Positions 41,634 through 53,543 of a stretch of 64,000 bases of DNA are shown here, one piece after another; positions within the stretch are counted from its first letter, which is position 1, and each line of letters begins with the position of its first letter. The notes under the pieces are model-generated. The model ran no database searches. It was not told the DNA's origin and saw only the letters and a list, made by a program, of their open reading frames with translations. The position numbers and the translations under genes are program-made. The DNA is from Entoloma clypeatum (Eukaryota; Basidiomycota; Agaricomycetes; Agaricales; Entolomataceae): assembly GCA_963565915.1 (NCBI GenBank), contig OY751495.1, positions 248,001 to 312,000 on the forward strand. Direction: 5' to 3'.

Positions 41634-42410
41634 GTCCTCACTCGACCGTGTCCACGTGCTGTCGTCCACGCACCACTCATCCACCCCGCCACCATCGGTC
41701 TCGGATATCCTTAGCTCGACTGAACGTCCGCCCTCTCAAACTATCACATAGCTCCTCGCGTGCCGCAGGAAATCATATCAACCACCACGATCATCACTAC
41801 CGCTGCCGTTACATACTTTGCCGGGCCTTTCACGGCGACATTTTCCATAGTCAACGCGCTCACTGCCTACATGTTCCACTGGCCTCATCATCAGCATATC
41901 CCTGGTCCCGTCACTCCCGCCGTCCTCTCATAAAGTACGCCAACTTATCACCCCCGTTATTCTCTCTGACCAATACCTACTTCGTAGCCAGGGGCCGAGC
42001 CGCTGGCGTATCCACTGTTTGTCGGCGTCACCAACTTCGTTATCGTTCTCGGTGTCATCACCAGCGCCATCCGCCACCGCTACGGGTGTGTTTAAGTGCC
42101 AGTGTCGCAAGGGCGAGGAAGGAGCACAGAGTATTCCTGGTCTGTTTGCAGCTGGGCTGATGGAGGGGAGTGTGCCGGATGCTGCAGCTGGGCATTGTTA
42201 ACCCGGACCGGAACTGTATTGGCTCGAACCGCAGTGGGGATATGCAAATTCTGTGGGACAGGGGAGCCCGGGTGCTCGCAGGGTGGAGGGCCATAACGAG
42301 TGGGGGGCAGCAGCAACAGTGTGCGTATGGCCTGCAAGAGGACAATGACGAGCCGGCGCGGCTGAGAGTGTTGAACGTGCGTTCCGTCTTGCCGCTTCTT
42401 TTTACGTGAC
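41634..42410 (+). CDS. possible membrane protein, exons uncertain
   Basis: ATG near 41634 opens a Ser/Thr-rich segment (SSLDRVHVLSSTHHSSTPPP). Further on, two hydrophobic stretches occur in consistent + strand frames: TIITTAAVTYFAGPFTATFS near 41780-41850 and YPLFVGVTNFVIVLGVITSA near 42010-42070, separated by a likely intron (GTACGCC...CTTCGTAG, about 41935-41987). A later exon reads NPDRNCIGSNRSGDMQILWD. In the frame of the first hydrophobic stretch a TAA falls just before the donor, so either the splice site is different or the gene is broken. No family recognised. Confidence 0.3.
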
Positions 42411-42757
42411 GCTAACACTTGATTATTGTGTTCCAGGTTAGTAGAAGACGTGTTTTCCTACGTCAACTTATACATCTTACCATTGTATTTCCCTCCCTCA
42501 TCGATTTCTCCGTGTTTCCTCGTTCGCTGCCATCAAGCCCCACTCCGTCTTTCTTCTTCACCAGTCCCGCTTACTGTCTAGATGCACCCCTTCGTGATAA
42601 ACATACGCACTCTCGGCACGTTTCTATCTGTCAAAACCTTCTCCGTGTGAAGGTACTGTGTTATCCTATACTTTACTACTGTAACCCATTTCCTCCCCTA
42701 CTCTTCATTCTCTCGCCCATGCAAGCCTCGCTTATTACATATATGTAGGTGGAATAA
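42411..42757. other. intergenic stretch
   Basis: Pyrimidine-rich, no supported gene. Confidence 0.4.
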
Positions 42758-43960
42758 TTAGGGGTTCTGGAAAGTCCTGCTCGCGCCAACGAGCGCTGCC
42801 ACTACCCCGCCACTACCACCCTGCGGACCCGTAGCATATGCTGTCGCCTCTCTGACACAAGCCTCGGCGAGGTCATTGTTAAATTCATCTTGTTGGTCCG
42901 CATTCAGATTGTTATACGCAGTCTCGTCGTGTACGTTGTAATGATTTAGCACATTCGGCACCATAGCTGTGAGGCCGAACGATGCGTTCGGAAAGTTGTT
43001 GATTAGCTGGACCAGGAGATTTCCCAGCGCTGCGATTTCGTTAGGACGAGCCCAGATGCGATACCACTCAGTGTCCCCGCCGCCAGCGTCTGAGTCAGCG
43101 CATGAGATGAGATGAGAGATCGTTCCACACAAAAGGCAACAGTCACTCACTGGTTATTTGTTCGAGCACAGCTACTTGCTTGTTACCATTTTGATCATGA
43201 TAGTGATAACCAACATCCTGCAAGACCATGCGTTCCAAGAATTTGCCACAACGACGCAAGCCGTACTGGTCCCCAATTGGTGTCCTATAAATCCCTTCCA
43301 AGGTGTTGGTATTATCGCTTGCACTGTTGGGACGGATGAGTAAGTGGTTTCGGAGGTGTGAGATATGACAGGAAGGGCATACTAGAAATCGGCGTTGCAG
43401 GTATCATATCGCCCAGGCGTAAGGAAGGAGCCGTCGCCAAACTTAATCCTGAAGTAGTGCAAGGTCACACCATTCTGTGTATGCTGCAAGCAAGTTAGGC
43501 TGAGCGTTCACTGGCCAAAGAGAATGTGTATACGGACTGCAACACCTTCAGTGGCGAAGTTTGGATTGGGCGAGGCGATAAAGTAGCAGGTATCTCTTTG
43601 TGGCCACAGTGCCATGGTGAAAACGGGACGATGCTTTCAGACCCACATCGTCCATGGGATTTTATAGGTTTAGGCTGTTTAGCAGTCTCACGTATTTTCA
43701 CATACCGCGGAGTCAAAGATCTCCATACTAAGGGGCAAGAATTCCCAGGATGTCGGAGGCCAATTCACCGACGTCGTAAACTGCCGCGTCAATGAACAAA
43801 TCTGGGCAATGCCAGAATTAATAATTACCGGCTGCGTCACAATTGAGGAACGAACAATAAAATACAGGCACAGGTTAGTCTCGTAAACTGGGATGGATGA
43901 GACTACTACCATGTTATACGATGGGAAGTTGGGCGGAATATCGTAAGCGCCCCGGGCCAC
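42758..43960 (-). CDS. hypothetical multi-exon protein
   Basis: Well supported 3' exons: the last exon (stop at 42758-42760, acceptor GACTCAG near 43096) reads GGGDTEWYRIWARPNEIAAL, NFPNASFGLTAMVPNVLNHY, and ends GASRTFQNP. The preceding exon, between GTATGC...CAACAG and a GTGAGT donor, reads SDNTNTLEGIYRTPIGDQYG and LERMVLQDVGYHYHDQ. Before that is VTLHYFRIKFGDGSFLTPGR. These join in phase. Exons further right (to about 43960, FIDAAVYDVGELASDILGIL) are less certain. No domain recognised; no membrane segment seen. Confidence 0.5.
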
Positions 43961-44372
43961 TCAGCAAGGACTTCTCTGAGAATGATGTGTGAGTTCAGAC
44001 GCCTGAGTACCATCAAGCCCACGCCACATCCCCCACTTACATACTGTCCGTCTCGGTGAGTGAGATCCATACTTACTCCGAGTTCGAGGTACAAGAAATC
44101 GGCCTTCCAGACCGCTGCTGCTAAGCTTCTTGTCATTCAACCTACCGCGAGCCACTCAGCAAGGACTTCTCTGAGAATGATGATGTGTGAGTTCGGACGC
44201 ATGAATACCACGATTGGCATGATTGTGGCATGATCGACGTACCTGCTACCTCTTGTCTTTCAGGTCCTGGATTACGTCCGCAACAGGTCCAAGCCCACGC
44301 CACATCCCCCACTTACATAGTACTGTGAGATCCATACTTACTCCGAGTTCGAGGTACAAAAAATCGGCCACC
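43957..44372 (+). repeat. local tandem duplication (about 190 bp, two copies)
   Basis: GCCACTCAGCAAGGACTTCT (about 43957 and 44152) and the following text through CACGCCACATCCCCCACTTA and GAGTTCGAGGTACAA recur in order with small indels. No gene is evident; the second copy has about 50 bp extra between the conserved blocks. Confidence 0.75.
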
Positions 44373-45077
44373 ACATGTAATATCCTCAATATTTAATTTC
44401 GCGACAAGGTATTCAATTACAAACAGGCGACACAGCTTTTGACGACGATCAGCACCCACACACTGTCTAATTCTACGGCCACACGGAAACCGACCGCGTC
44501 CTGGCGAAAGATTTAGACTCGACCGATCGGACAAGAGGAATAACCCTTACAGAACCAACGAGGCGGGCTTAACTAACAGGCTGAAATTTGAAGAGGTGAT
44601 AATAAGCCGTTAACCTGGGGAAAGAGTGAGGTGAGGACCATAGTGTAGAGCAACGAACAGAGTGCCCCACCGGATTTACGCCTTTCGCACACCCCCATTG
44701 CACCCCGGCCTCGAGCCCGAACACGATCCGTTGGACGGAAAGGTACGCCGACGTTTTACCCGGATGACCACTTTGCTGGTCAGTGGGGCAAAAAACGAGG
44801 TTAGCTGAGCCGGCCTGGTGTCACAGGGACTCGTTGTGTCACTGGAAATTGTAACATCAATGAACGGCGTCCCTCATCGATAAGAAAAAAGGTTGAAAAA
44901 GGACGTACCTTGAGTTTATCCTTCCCCAACTCTGATATGATTGATAGAGGACCGTAAAACAATGCTCAAGAGCTGACGTTCCGAGGCAACCGTAATTGAC
45001 GTGACCAGAATCGGCGGAGCCAGTAAGGATGTATCCAGCGACGAAAGGCGTGGGTTGAAAAGTGGACTTTAGACATG

Positions 45078-45863
45078 TCAATAAGTGAGTTTATGCGTAG
45101 TCGACGGGGGGCTCTGGGATGCTGTTTGGCGAGATGCGCTCGTGGGACTATTGTTAAGTAACACCGCCAATACTGGACGCTTTCCATGCATCTGCTGAGG
45201 ATGCAGTGGACCAGCTGTCGCCATTCGTGGAGAGAGAAGGAACGCAGACAGACGCGGATGATCTCGGCGACGGTGTCGAGATGGGCAAACTGAGAGGAAG
45301 GAGTGAGTACAGTCAGCTGGGCTGAATGAAGGGGAGGGAGAGGGACTTGTACCTCTTTCTTGGATACTTGACGCGTGGTGTCCCAACCCCTCCATGAACT
45401 CGTTTGCTCTGGGCATGGGCGTAAGGAGCGGACATGGAGGGTGGCAGTGCTGGGAAGGCCGGCCGGGATCGGTGTTGACGGGGAGACGACGGGGGATTGG
45501 CGTGAGGGTCTTGTTGTATTCGAAGGTGGACCTTGTCCCGCGGCAAGGTGATACGGTTTGGACGGATGAAGGAGACGGAGAAGATGTGGGGGTCTGGGAG
45601 CAGCGAGACGAGGACCTGATTGAACGTGGAAGCAGCGTTACGGCAGGTGCTGCAGGGTCAAAGGTATCCTGGTCGTCGAACGGTCTATGTGGGGGTGGCC
45701 GCAGGGGATGGGACGACGAGTGTGGTGGGGCTGTCGTCGTCGCCGTGGTAGTCGTATGATGTACGGAGAGAACAAAGCAGAGCACGTGTTCAACTGTATT
45801 CCCCTCTACCCAGCTTTGCGATGCGTGGCTATGCCCTGTGTCGCTCATATATCCAGCCTTCAC
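45078..45863 (-). other. low-complexity minus-strand frame in duplication copy B
   Basis: 261-codon Ser/Pro/Thr/His-rich frame (SSHPLRPPPHRPFDDQDTFD, RANEFMEGLGHHASSIQERG). It overlaps the counterpart of 36009-37060 but the frame is only partly conserved between copies. Coding status doubtful. Confidence 0.3.
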
Positions 45864-45909
45864 TCCAGTGCTCAGTGCTCACTCCTGAAATACCTCGCTC
45901 GGGCTCTGT

Positions 45910-47144
45910 ATGCATTCTGGAAATCCAATCGATGACCGTCCTGAAGGTTCGAAGCCAACGATTGTGAATGGCGACTTCTTTCCTCATGCACGTGGGGTCA
46001 ACGTCAGGGATTCCACCGTTATCAATGTTGGGGGGAACATCTACGCCTTTCGCTCTGGCGAGCAGTCATCTCTCGTATGTAGGATCCAGTCACATCCCAA
46101 ATGCTGACCGTTGCCCGTTGCTATCCAGTGGAATACTTATAAGTGGCCCGAATTCGATCAGCAAACACTGCGGGATCTCCCTGCGAGTTCTGTTATACCA
46201 GCCATTCGGTCCATCGAGATGGAGTCGTACAGGGAGCAGCACACGCGTCTTAAAGTGTATCGCATTCATCAGTACGAGGATCAAGAGGATATTTACGACC
46301 GTCATCTCGCAATCCTCAAATCATCGTGTGTTGTCTTGTTTTGCCTAATCATTCCTCGATGCTCACATGTAACATTAAGACGACTTCGTCGGCCTGATAT
46401 ATCACAGTTCTTGGGAACTTCAGTTGACAATGCCGATGGAGACCGATTTATTGTCCTTTCGGGAGGTGCGATATGGGGTTGGTGGCACTAATGATGCATA
46501 CCTCAATTTGAATTTCCACAGGTGGTTTGTCCATCGTCATTGCCGTTCGAAGCCACGAAGACATTGAAATGGTGAAAGTACAGTGTGTATGTTGAGATTA
46601 CTCGACTTCCTGGCCTTTGACGATGACAATTGGGTCTTCTACAGTTCTTTCAGATCCTTGTAGGTACATGTCTTGATGCAGCTATGGACAAAGAACTATC
46701 AGATTTTAGGATATGTTCGGCAAAGGATTATTCGCTCCGTTGGACTGGTCGTGGCCGAAATTCTTTGAGCTACCTATGTTTTCAACGGAAAGCCGATTAT
46801 GTTTGGATCCAGTTCTTCTTGAATCTCAGGGCCTGATAAGAATGGTAATTAGAAGGTACACGAAATGATGAAAGCCACTAACTCTTTCATCTTAGGGCAA
46901 GGGGCGAGCCGTTATGATAGCATATGAAGAGATACTGCAACATCAGACAAGTTAGTGATGACTTCGCCAAATGGCTGAAGAGATGTTTACCATGCTATAG
47001 CTGGTAACATACAAGTGATTTTGCGGCATAGGGGTGATTTCGTTGAAGTGAGGGATATCTTCAGGAGAGCGGTACGATCTATCGGCTGATGTATTTCCTT
47101 GATTACTGAACAAGGGACGAATTGTAACGTTGCGGTTGTAGTAC
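45910..47144 (+). CDS. duplicated hypothetical gene, copy B (leads into intron-like array)
   Basis: Paralogue of 37404-38660, ATG at 45910, with the same exon plan: MHSGNPIDDRPEGSKPTIVN and a STVINVGGN-type motif, intron GTATGT...CTATCCAG, WNTYKWPEFDQQTLRDLPAS, then RRLRRPDISQFLGTSVDNAD, RFIVLSGG, and later exons equivalent to the STERRL...LDPILL-type segment. The region before the array reads CGA where copy A has TGA (about 47116). The last segment ends at 47144 against the GTAAGT that opens array B. Most differences from copy A are substitutions that keep the frame, which suggests both copies were coding after duplication. Function unknown. Confidence 0.5.
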
Positions 47145-50100
47145 GTAAGTATGGTTCCTCCTCGCCGTCGTCCCCTCGCTGACCTCTCTCCGTGTTGCAG
47201 GTCGTGAGTACTCCCTGTCTTCGTCGTCGTTCCCTCGCTGACGACAACCTCTTCTCTCTGCATTGCAGGACGTGAGTGCTCCCCATCCTTGCCATTGTCC
47301 CCTCGCTGACAACAACCTCTTCTCTCTGCTTCGCAGTTCGTGAGTGCTCCCCATCCTTGCCGTCGTCCCCTCGCTGACGACAACCTGTTCTCTCTGCATT
47401 GCAGCTCGTGAGTGTTCCCCATCCTCGACGTCGTCCCCTCGCTGACGACAACCTCTTCTCTCTCCGTCGTAGCCCGTGAGTGCTCCCCATCCTTGCCGTC
47501 GTCCCCTCATTGACGACAACCTCTTCTCTCTGCATTGAAGTTCGTGAGTGCTCCCCATCCTTGCCGTTGTCCCCTCGCTGACGACAACCTCTCCTCTCTC
47601 CGTCGTAGCCCGTAAGTGCTCCCCATCCTTGCCGTTGTACCCTCACTGACGACAACCTCTTCTCTCTGCATTGCAGCTCGTGAGTGCTCCCCATCCTCGA
47701 CGTCGTCCCCTCGCTGACGACAACCTGTTCTCTCTGCATTGCAGCTCGTGAGTGCTCCCCATCCTCGACGTCGTCCCCTCGCTGACGACAACGTCTTCTC
47801 TCTGTTGCAGGGCGTGAGTGCTCCCCATCCTCGACGTCGTCCCCTCGCTGACGACAACCTCTTCTCTCTGCATTGCAGCTCGTGAGTGCTCCCCATCCTT
47901 GCCGTTGTCCCCTCGCTGACGACAACCTCTTCTCTCTCCGTCGTAGCCCGTGAGTGCTCCCCATCCTTGCCGTTGTCCCCTCGCTGACGACAGCCTCTTC
48001 TCTCTGTTGCAGGGCGTGAGTGCTCCCCATCCTTGCCGTCGTCCCCTCACTGACGACAACCTCTTCTCTCTGCATTGCAGTTCGCGAGTGCTCCCCATCC
48101 TTGCCGTTGTCCCCTCGCTGACGACAGCCTCTTCTCTCTGTTGCAGGGCGTGAGTGCTCCCCATCCTTGCCGTCGTCCCCTCACTGACGACAACCTCTTC
48201 TCTCTGCATTGCAGTTCGTGAGTGCTCCCCATCCTTGCCGTCGTCCCCTCACTGACGACAACCTCTTCTCTCTGCATTGCAGCTCGTGAGTGCTCCCCAA
48301 CCTCGCCGTTGTCCCCATGCTGATGACGACCTCTTCTCTCTCCGTTGCAGGACGTGAGTGCACTGTGTCCTCGCCGTCGTTCCCTCGCTGACGACAACCT
48401 CTTCTCTCTGCATTGCAGGACGTGAGTGCTCCCCATCCTTGCTGTTGTCCACACGCTGACGACAACCTCTTCTCTGCATTGCAGAAAGTGAGTGCTCCCC
48501 ACTCTTGCCGTTGTCCCCTCACTGATGACAACCTCTTCTCTCTCCGTCGTAGCCCGTGAGTGCTCCCCATCCTTGCCGTTGTCCCCTCGCTAACGACAGC
48601 CTCTTCTCTCTGTGGCAGGGCGTGAGTGCTCCGTGTCCTTGCCGTTGTCCCCTCACTGACGACAACCTCTTCTCTCTGCATTGCAGTTCGTGAGTGCTCC
48701 CCATCCTTGCCGTCGTTCCCTCACTGACGACGACCTCTTCTCTCTGCATTGCAGCTCGTGAGTGCTCCCCATCCTCAACGTCGTCCCCTCGCTGACGACA
48801 GCCTCTTCTCTCTGTTGCAGGGCGTGAGTGCTCCCCATCCTCGACGTCGTCCCCTCGCTGACGACAACCTCTTCTCTCTCCGTCATAGCCCGTGAGTGCT
48901 CCCCATCTCTGCTGTCGTCCCCTCACTGACGACAACCTCTTCTCTCTGCATTGCAGCTCGTGAGTGCTCCCCATCCTCGACGTCGTCCCCTCGCTGACGA
49001 CAACCTCTTCTCTCTCCGTCGTAGCCCGTGAGTGCTCCCCATCCTCGACGTCGTCCCCTCGCTGACAACAACCTCTTCTCTCTGCTTCGCAGTTCGTGAG
49101 TGCTCCCCATCCTTGCCGTCGTCCCCTCGCTGACGACAACCTGTTCTCTCTGCATTGCAGCTCGTGAGTGTTCCCCATCCTCGACGTCGTCCCCTCGCTG
49201 ACGACAACCTCTTCTCTCTGCATTGCAGCTCGTGAGTGCTCCCCATCCTCAACGTCGTCCCCTCGCTGACGACAGCCTCTTCTCTCTGTTGCAGGGCGTG
49301 AGTGCTCCCCATCCTCGACGTCGTCCCCTCGCTGACGACAACCTCTTCTCTCTCCGTCATAGCCCGTGAGTGCTCCCCATCTCTGCTGTCGTCCCCTCAC
49401 TGACGACAACCTCTTCTCTCTGCATTGCAGCTCGTGAGTGCTCCCCATCCTCAACGTCGTCCCCTCGCTGACGACAGCCTCTTCTCTCTGTTGCAGGGCG
49501 TGAGTGCTCCCCATCCTCGACGTCGTCCCCTCGCTGACAACAACCTCTTCTCTCTGCTTCGCAGTTCGTGAGTGCTCCCCATCCTTGCCGTCGTCCCCTC
49601 GCTGACGACAACCTGTTCTCTCTGCATTGCAGCTCGTGAGTGTTCCCCATCCTCGACGTCGTCCCCTCGCTGACGACAACCTCTTCTCTCTCCGTCGTAG
49701 CCCGTGAGTGCTCCCCATCCTTGCCGTCGTCCCCTCGCTGACCTCTCTCTGCATTGCAGCTCGTGAGTGCTCCCCATCCTCGACGTCGTCCCCTCATTGA
49801 CGACAACCTCTTCTCTCTGCATTGCAGTTCGTGAGTGCTCCCCATCCTTGCCGTTGTCCCCTCGCTGACGACAGCCTCTTCTCTCTGTTGCAGGGCGTGA
49901 GTGCTCCCCATTCTTGCCGTTGTCCCCTCGCTGACGACAACCTCTTCTCTATGCGTCGTAGCTCGTGAGTGCTCCCTGTCTTCGTCGTCGTTCCCTCGCT
50001 GACGACAACCTCTTCTCTCTGCATTGCAGAAAGTGAGTGCTCCCTGTCCTTGCTGTTGTCCCCACGCTGACGACAACCTCTTCTCTGCATTGCAGAAAGT

Positions 50101-50651
50101 GAGTGCTCCCCATTCTTGCCGTTGTCCCCTCGCTAACGACAACCTCTTCTCTGCGTCGTAGCTCGTGAGTGCTCCTTCCTCGCCGTTGTCCCCATGCTGA
50201 TGACAACCTCTTCTCTCTGCATTGCAGCTCGTGAGTACTCCATGTCCTCGCCGTTGTCCTCCTCGCTGACGACAACCTCTTCTCTATGCGTCGTAGCTCG
50301 TGGGTGCTCCCTGTCCACGCCGTTGTCCCCACGCTGACGACAACCTCTTCACTGCATTGCAGAAAGTGAGTGCTCCCATTCTTGCCGTTGTCCCCTCGTT
50401 AACGACAACCTCTTCTCTGCGTCGTAGCTCGTGAGTGCTTCTTCCTCGCCGTTGTCCCCCTCGCTGATGACAACCTCTTCTCTCTCCGTCGTAGCCCGTG
50501 AGTGCTCCCCATCCTTGCTGTTGTCCCCACACTGACGACAACCTCTTCTCTCTCCGTTGCAGAAAGTGAGTGCTTCCTGTCCTTGCTGTTGTACTCCTGC
50601 TGATGACAACGACTTCATCAGGAAGAACCCAAATGTGGAACGCTGCAGGGG
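47145..50651 (+). repeat. tandem array of intron-like units, copy B (about 52 units)
   Basis: Same architecture as 38661-40603: donor GTGAGT, CGCTGAC or CACTGAC branch-like site, pyrimidine tract, CAG/TAG acceptor, then exactly three bases before the next donor. Units are 68 bp (acceptors GCATTGCAG, CCGTCGTAG) or 66 bp (acceptor CTGTTGCAG with triplet GGC); despite the length change the spacer stays three bases. Triplets seen include GTC, GAC, TTC, CTC, CCC, GGC and AAA, none a stop. Rare donor variants: GTAAGT near 47609, GCGAGT near 48083, GTGGGT near 50301. A block of about 474 bp (seven units) is repeated (about 48770 and 49245). Confidence 0.88.
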
Positions 50652-51090
50652 GTGAGTGCCTCTGGAATAGAGGAAGTTAGCGACGGTCTGTCTTTTTTCT
50701 ATCTATCACACTCTCTGAGTTGAATGTGGCCTGGTACATTGTTGGTGTCTCAGATGCTAGCAGACATTTCTCCAACAACGATGCAGGCCTTCGAGATTTG
50801 GCCTCGGCTTCGCCACCCAAGCTTACTGTGAGTGCTCGGCGGGCGGCTGGGGCACATGACTACGCTGTCAAGGCTCCGACAGCCCTACGGCCCTGGCTCC
50901 GAGCTGCACGGTGCTTTATGCCATAGCGCCACAACAATATTTCATCGAATTTAGTGTGCCATGCAGAACATACTGTCCATATATACCTACTGCCATTACA
51001 ACCGATTGTTACAGCGGTTTTCAAAATTATAGATGGGTCCCGACCAGGGCAGAGTTGAATCCAAACTATTCTGATAGTTGCATTCAGTGT
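50652..51090 (+). other. tail of duplication copy B after the array
   Basis: Matches 40604-41080: GTGAGTGCCTCTGGAATAG at the start, GTGTCTCAG acceptor near 50752, then shared non-coding sequence to about 51090. The two copies diverge in sequence after the CAGTGT word. Confidence 0.45.
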
Positions 51091-53157
51091 GGGTTCAGAG
51101 GCAGGCCGCAGATTGGTGTCGTCCGGTTCATTGGTATGTCTGTGAAATTGCGTGCCTGATACATCGAGTGTGCCAGTCCTTTTAAACACACCCTAGGCGC
51201 GAAAACGACACCGCGATCAGGTCTTCAACGCGGAGCCAGTTTGGACATGAGAATGCACAGTTTTCGGAAACATATATGTAAGGCGCTGAAACACAAGGCT
51301 GATATCTGGCCCATGGCGCCGTGAGCGAGGTGCATGATGTATCTCGAAAGTTGAGTACCTGAACAACGACCCCCTCCCCATCCTCCCTAAGCAACCAGCG
51401 CCTTAAATCACAAAGTACATGCTGACTGATACATCTCGAACATGTCTCCATGTCCCACTACACCCATCATCATCAACGTCATCATCATCCCCCTTCCTCT
51501 TCGCGTTATCATAGCACTCCGACGTCGCGTTCGCCGTAAACCCAGGTTGATACACTCTCCACCAAGCTCGGCGATCCTGCGGGCCGCCTTCACCCTGTGC
51601 CACCAGCTGCCCACTTATAGCCGAATACATGTGAGGTTTTAGTAAGGTACTTGTGTTCTACACGTGTCTAGCGCTAGATGAGAGACCAGGAGCGGCGCAT
51701 ACAGAGAGCCAGGCGCATATGTTCTGTTACCATTTCCTGCAGGAAACGGAAGTCATTCGTGGGGGAAAAGGAGCGGGGACGATGTGTCTTGAACGAGCAC
51801 TCGGGTCAACGAGATTTTAGTGTGAATATGCATAGTGTTAATAAATTGAAATCGCAATAAAGATAACCAGTCCATTGCTACACGAAAGGCCAATCATCAT
51901 CGTGCTGAGCAAAACGACTGTCTCAAAGAAGCTGCAGAACATGAAGGGAAGCAATGTCAGAAAGACGCACGAGGGTCTGGGTTCTTGAGATATTCACGGA
52001 GGATGCTGTCTCACACTACGCCCGACACCAACATTCCGAGATGACATCAATAGATCATTAACATACCAGTGTTGAGTGTCACCGTGGTGGCCTTCGTGTC
52101 CTGAATAGCGAGAATTCATAGTCAGCTGAGGAACGAACAAATGTAGACGGTATTGCATTACGATTGACATAGCTCACACGCAATTCTGGGCTGTGACCGC
52201 GTAGGATGTCCTTGAAATTGTCGTTCAGGTCTGTCAAGTAATCACCTGCAAACCTGCCTTCAACTTTTTCTTGGATAAATCACATTTATTCAAGAAGAGA
52301 AATATCGTCGTCCTCGGAAGCAATTTGGAGCTGCAGACCGCACGCCAGAGCATGAATGAATCTTGCAGTCGGCTCACGGAAGGGGCTTCAAGGAGCTGTT
52401 CGTCTAACAACAATGAAGAACCGACTCGGGGGCGAAATAAAACACTTCAGCATCGAGTAAAGATGTCTTTTCAGAGGTGGTGATGGGCACCTATGTTTGT
52501 GCAGCGAAGTGGGAGTCGTTCGCAGACTTGTTCGAGCTGGAATCTGATGTTCATGACGTTCCATGTCTCGCCTGTGTGATGAAATAGTTGGTCAGAACGT
52601 CGAAGATGAGGAGAACGAAAAAGGTCAAAAAAGGAAGGAGAATGCAAACGAGAAGAGGAGGAAGGAGAAAGGGAATGCAGATAGGAAAACGAGAAGGGGA
52701 AAGAAGGCTGGGGGTGGCGGGGATCATGGCGTGATGCGAGGGACAGGGCTAATTGGCTGAGGGCGGAATTGGCAGGGTTGGGGTATGGAGGTGGGGAATA
52801 GAAAGAGTAGAAAAACAGAGGTACAGGGCAATGTTGGTGGTGAGGACAGCCGAGGATTTGAATGGAGAGGATCAGAGATGGCGTGAATGGAACCTCGGTC
52901 GAACATGACCCGTCCGGAGTTGGGGCGGGCTGAGAATGGGGTCAAGTAGAATTTGTGAGGTCCGTGGATTTGACGCAAAAGAGAGATGAGAGGGTTGGGG
53001 GGGAAAGAGAATGGAGAGTGAAGAACAGGAAACGAGGTGGGCGAGAGGGACGACAAGGAGAATGAGTGTAGGAGAGGATAGCGTCCGTTCGCGGAGTCGA
53101 AGCGTCGAGAAATGGGTACGAACAATACTCACCGATCGATCCAACTATTAATCCCCC
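51091..53157. other. stretch with scattered possible exons, no firm gene
   Basis: Minus-strand coding-like pieces occur near 51410-51620 (VKAARRIAELGGECINLGL) and near 52080-52550 (LNDNFKDILRGHSPELR; DTKATTVTLNT followed by GTATGT; ETWNVMNIRFQLEQVCERLP). They suggest one or two spliced minus-strand genes that I could not assemble. The purine-rich tract at 52600-53060 gives spurious Ser/Pro ORFs on the minus strand. Confidence 0.3.
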
Positions 53158-53303
53158 AAGTTCGTCGTCCCCTGATCATCTTCAACGCCTTGTCCGTCGT
53201 CTAGCCCGTCTGCCGTTCGTCGATGACACGCTCAGCGATGGGAGTCCGCCGTCTATCCGGGTCCTTGACGGGGGCTATGCGCTGGCGAAGGGCGAGATTG
53301 ATA
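53158..53303 (+). CDS. possible exon of an unknown gene
   Basis: A + strand segment reading LARLPFVDDTLSDGSPPSIR and LDGGYALAKGEIDK ends at a GTATGT donor near 53304. It could be an upstream exon of the NTPase gene that follows or of a separate gene. Confidence 0.3.
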
Positions 53304-53543
53304 AGTATGTAACCGCGTGATGCACAGCTAAGATATATTGTCATTCCAGAATAAAAGATAATCCTGTCAAAGACGTTCGTCACAATGCCTTGCCTTGCCG
53401 TGAACTGTTGAATTGCCAAACAAAAATCGTACACTTTCAAACCGTGTGTAAATGACATAATGCAAACTCCCCCTATTTTGAGAATGCAACCCCCCTGCTT
53501 TCTGAGACTTGCGATTCGTGCCCCTCCGTCTCACACCATCGTG

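Larger units (their letters stand above)
44390..51090 (+). repeat. segmental duplication, copy B
   Basis: Direct repeat of 35781-41110 with the same internal order, about 90-95% identical outside the array. It carries an extra roughly 180 bp near 44670-44820 (CCCCATTGCACCCCGGCC...) and lacks about 500 bp of the low-complexity segment of copy A. The array is nearly twice as long as in copy A. Confidence 0.9.

Noticed and set aside
52600..53125. Ser/Pro-rich minus-strand ORF 52724-53125
   Set aside because: Caused by a purine-rich + strand tract; no splice sites or motifs and biased composition.
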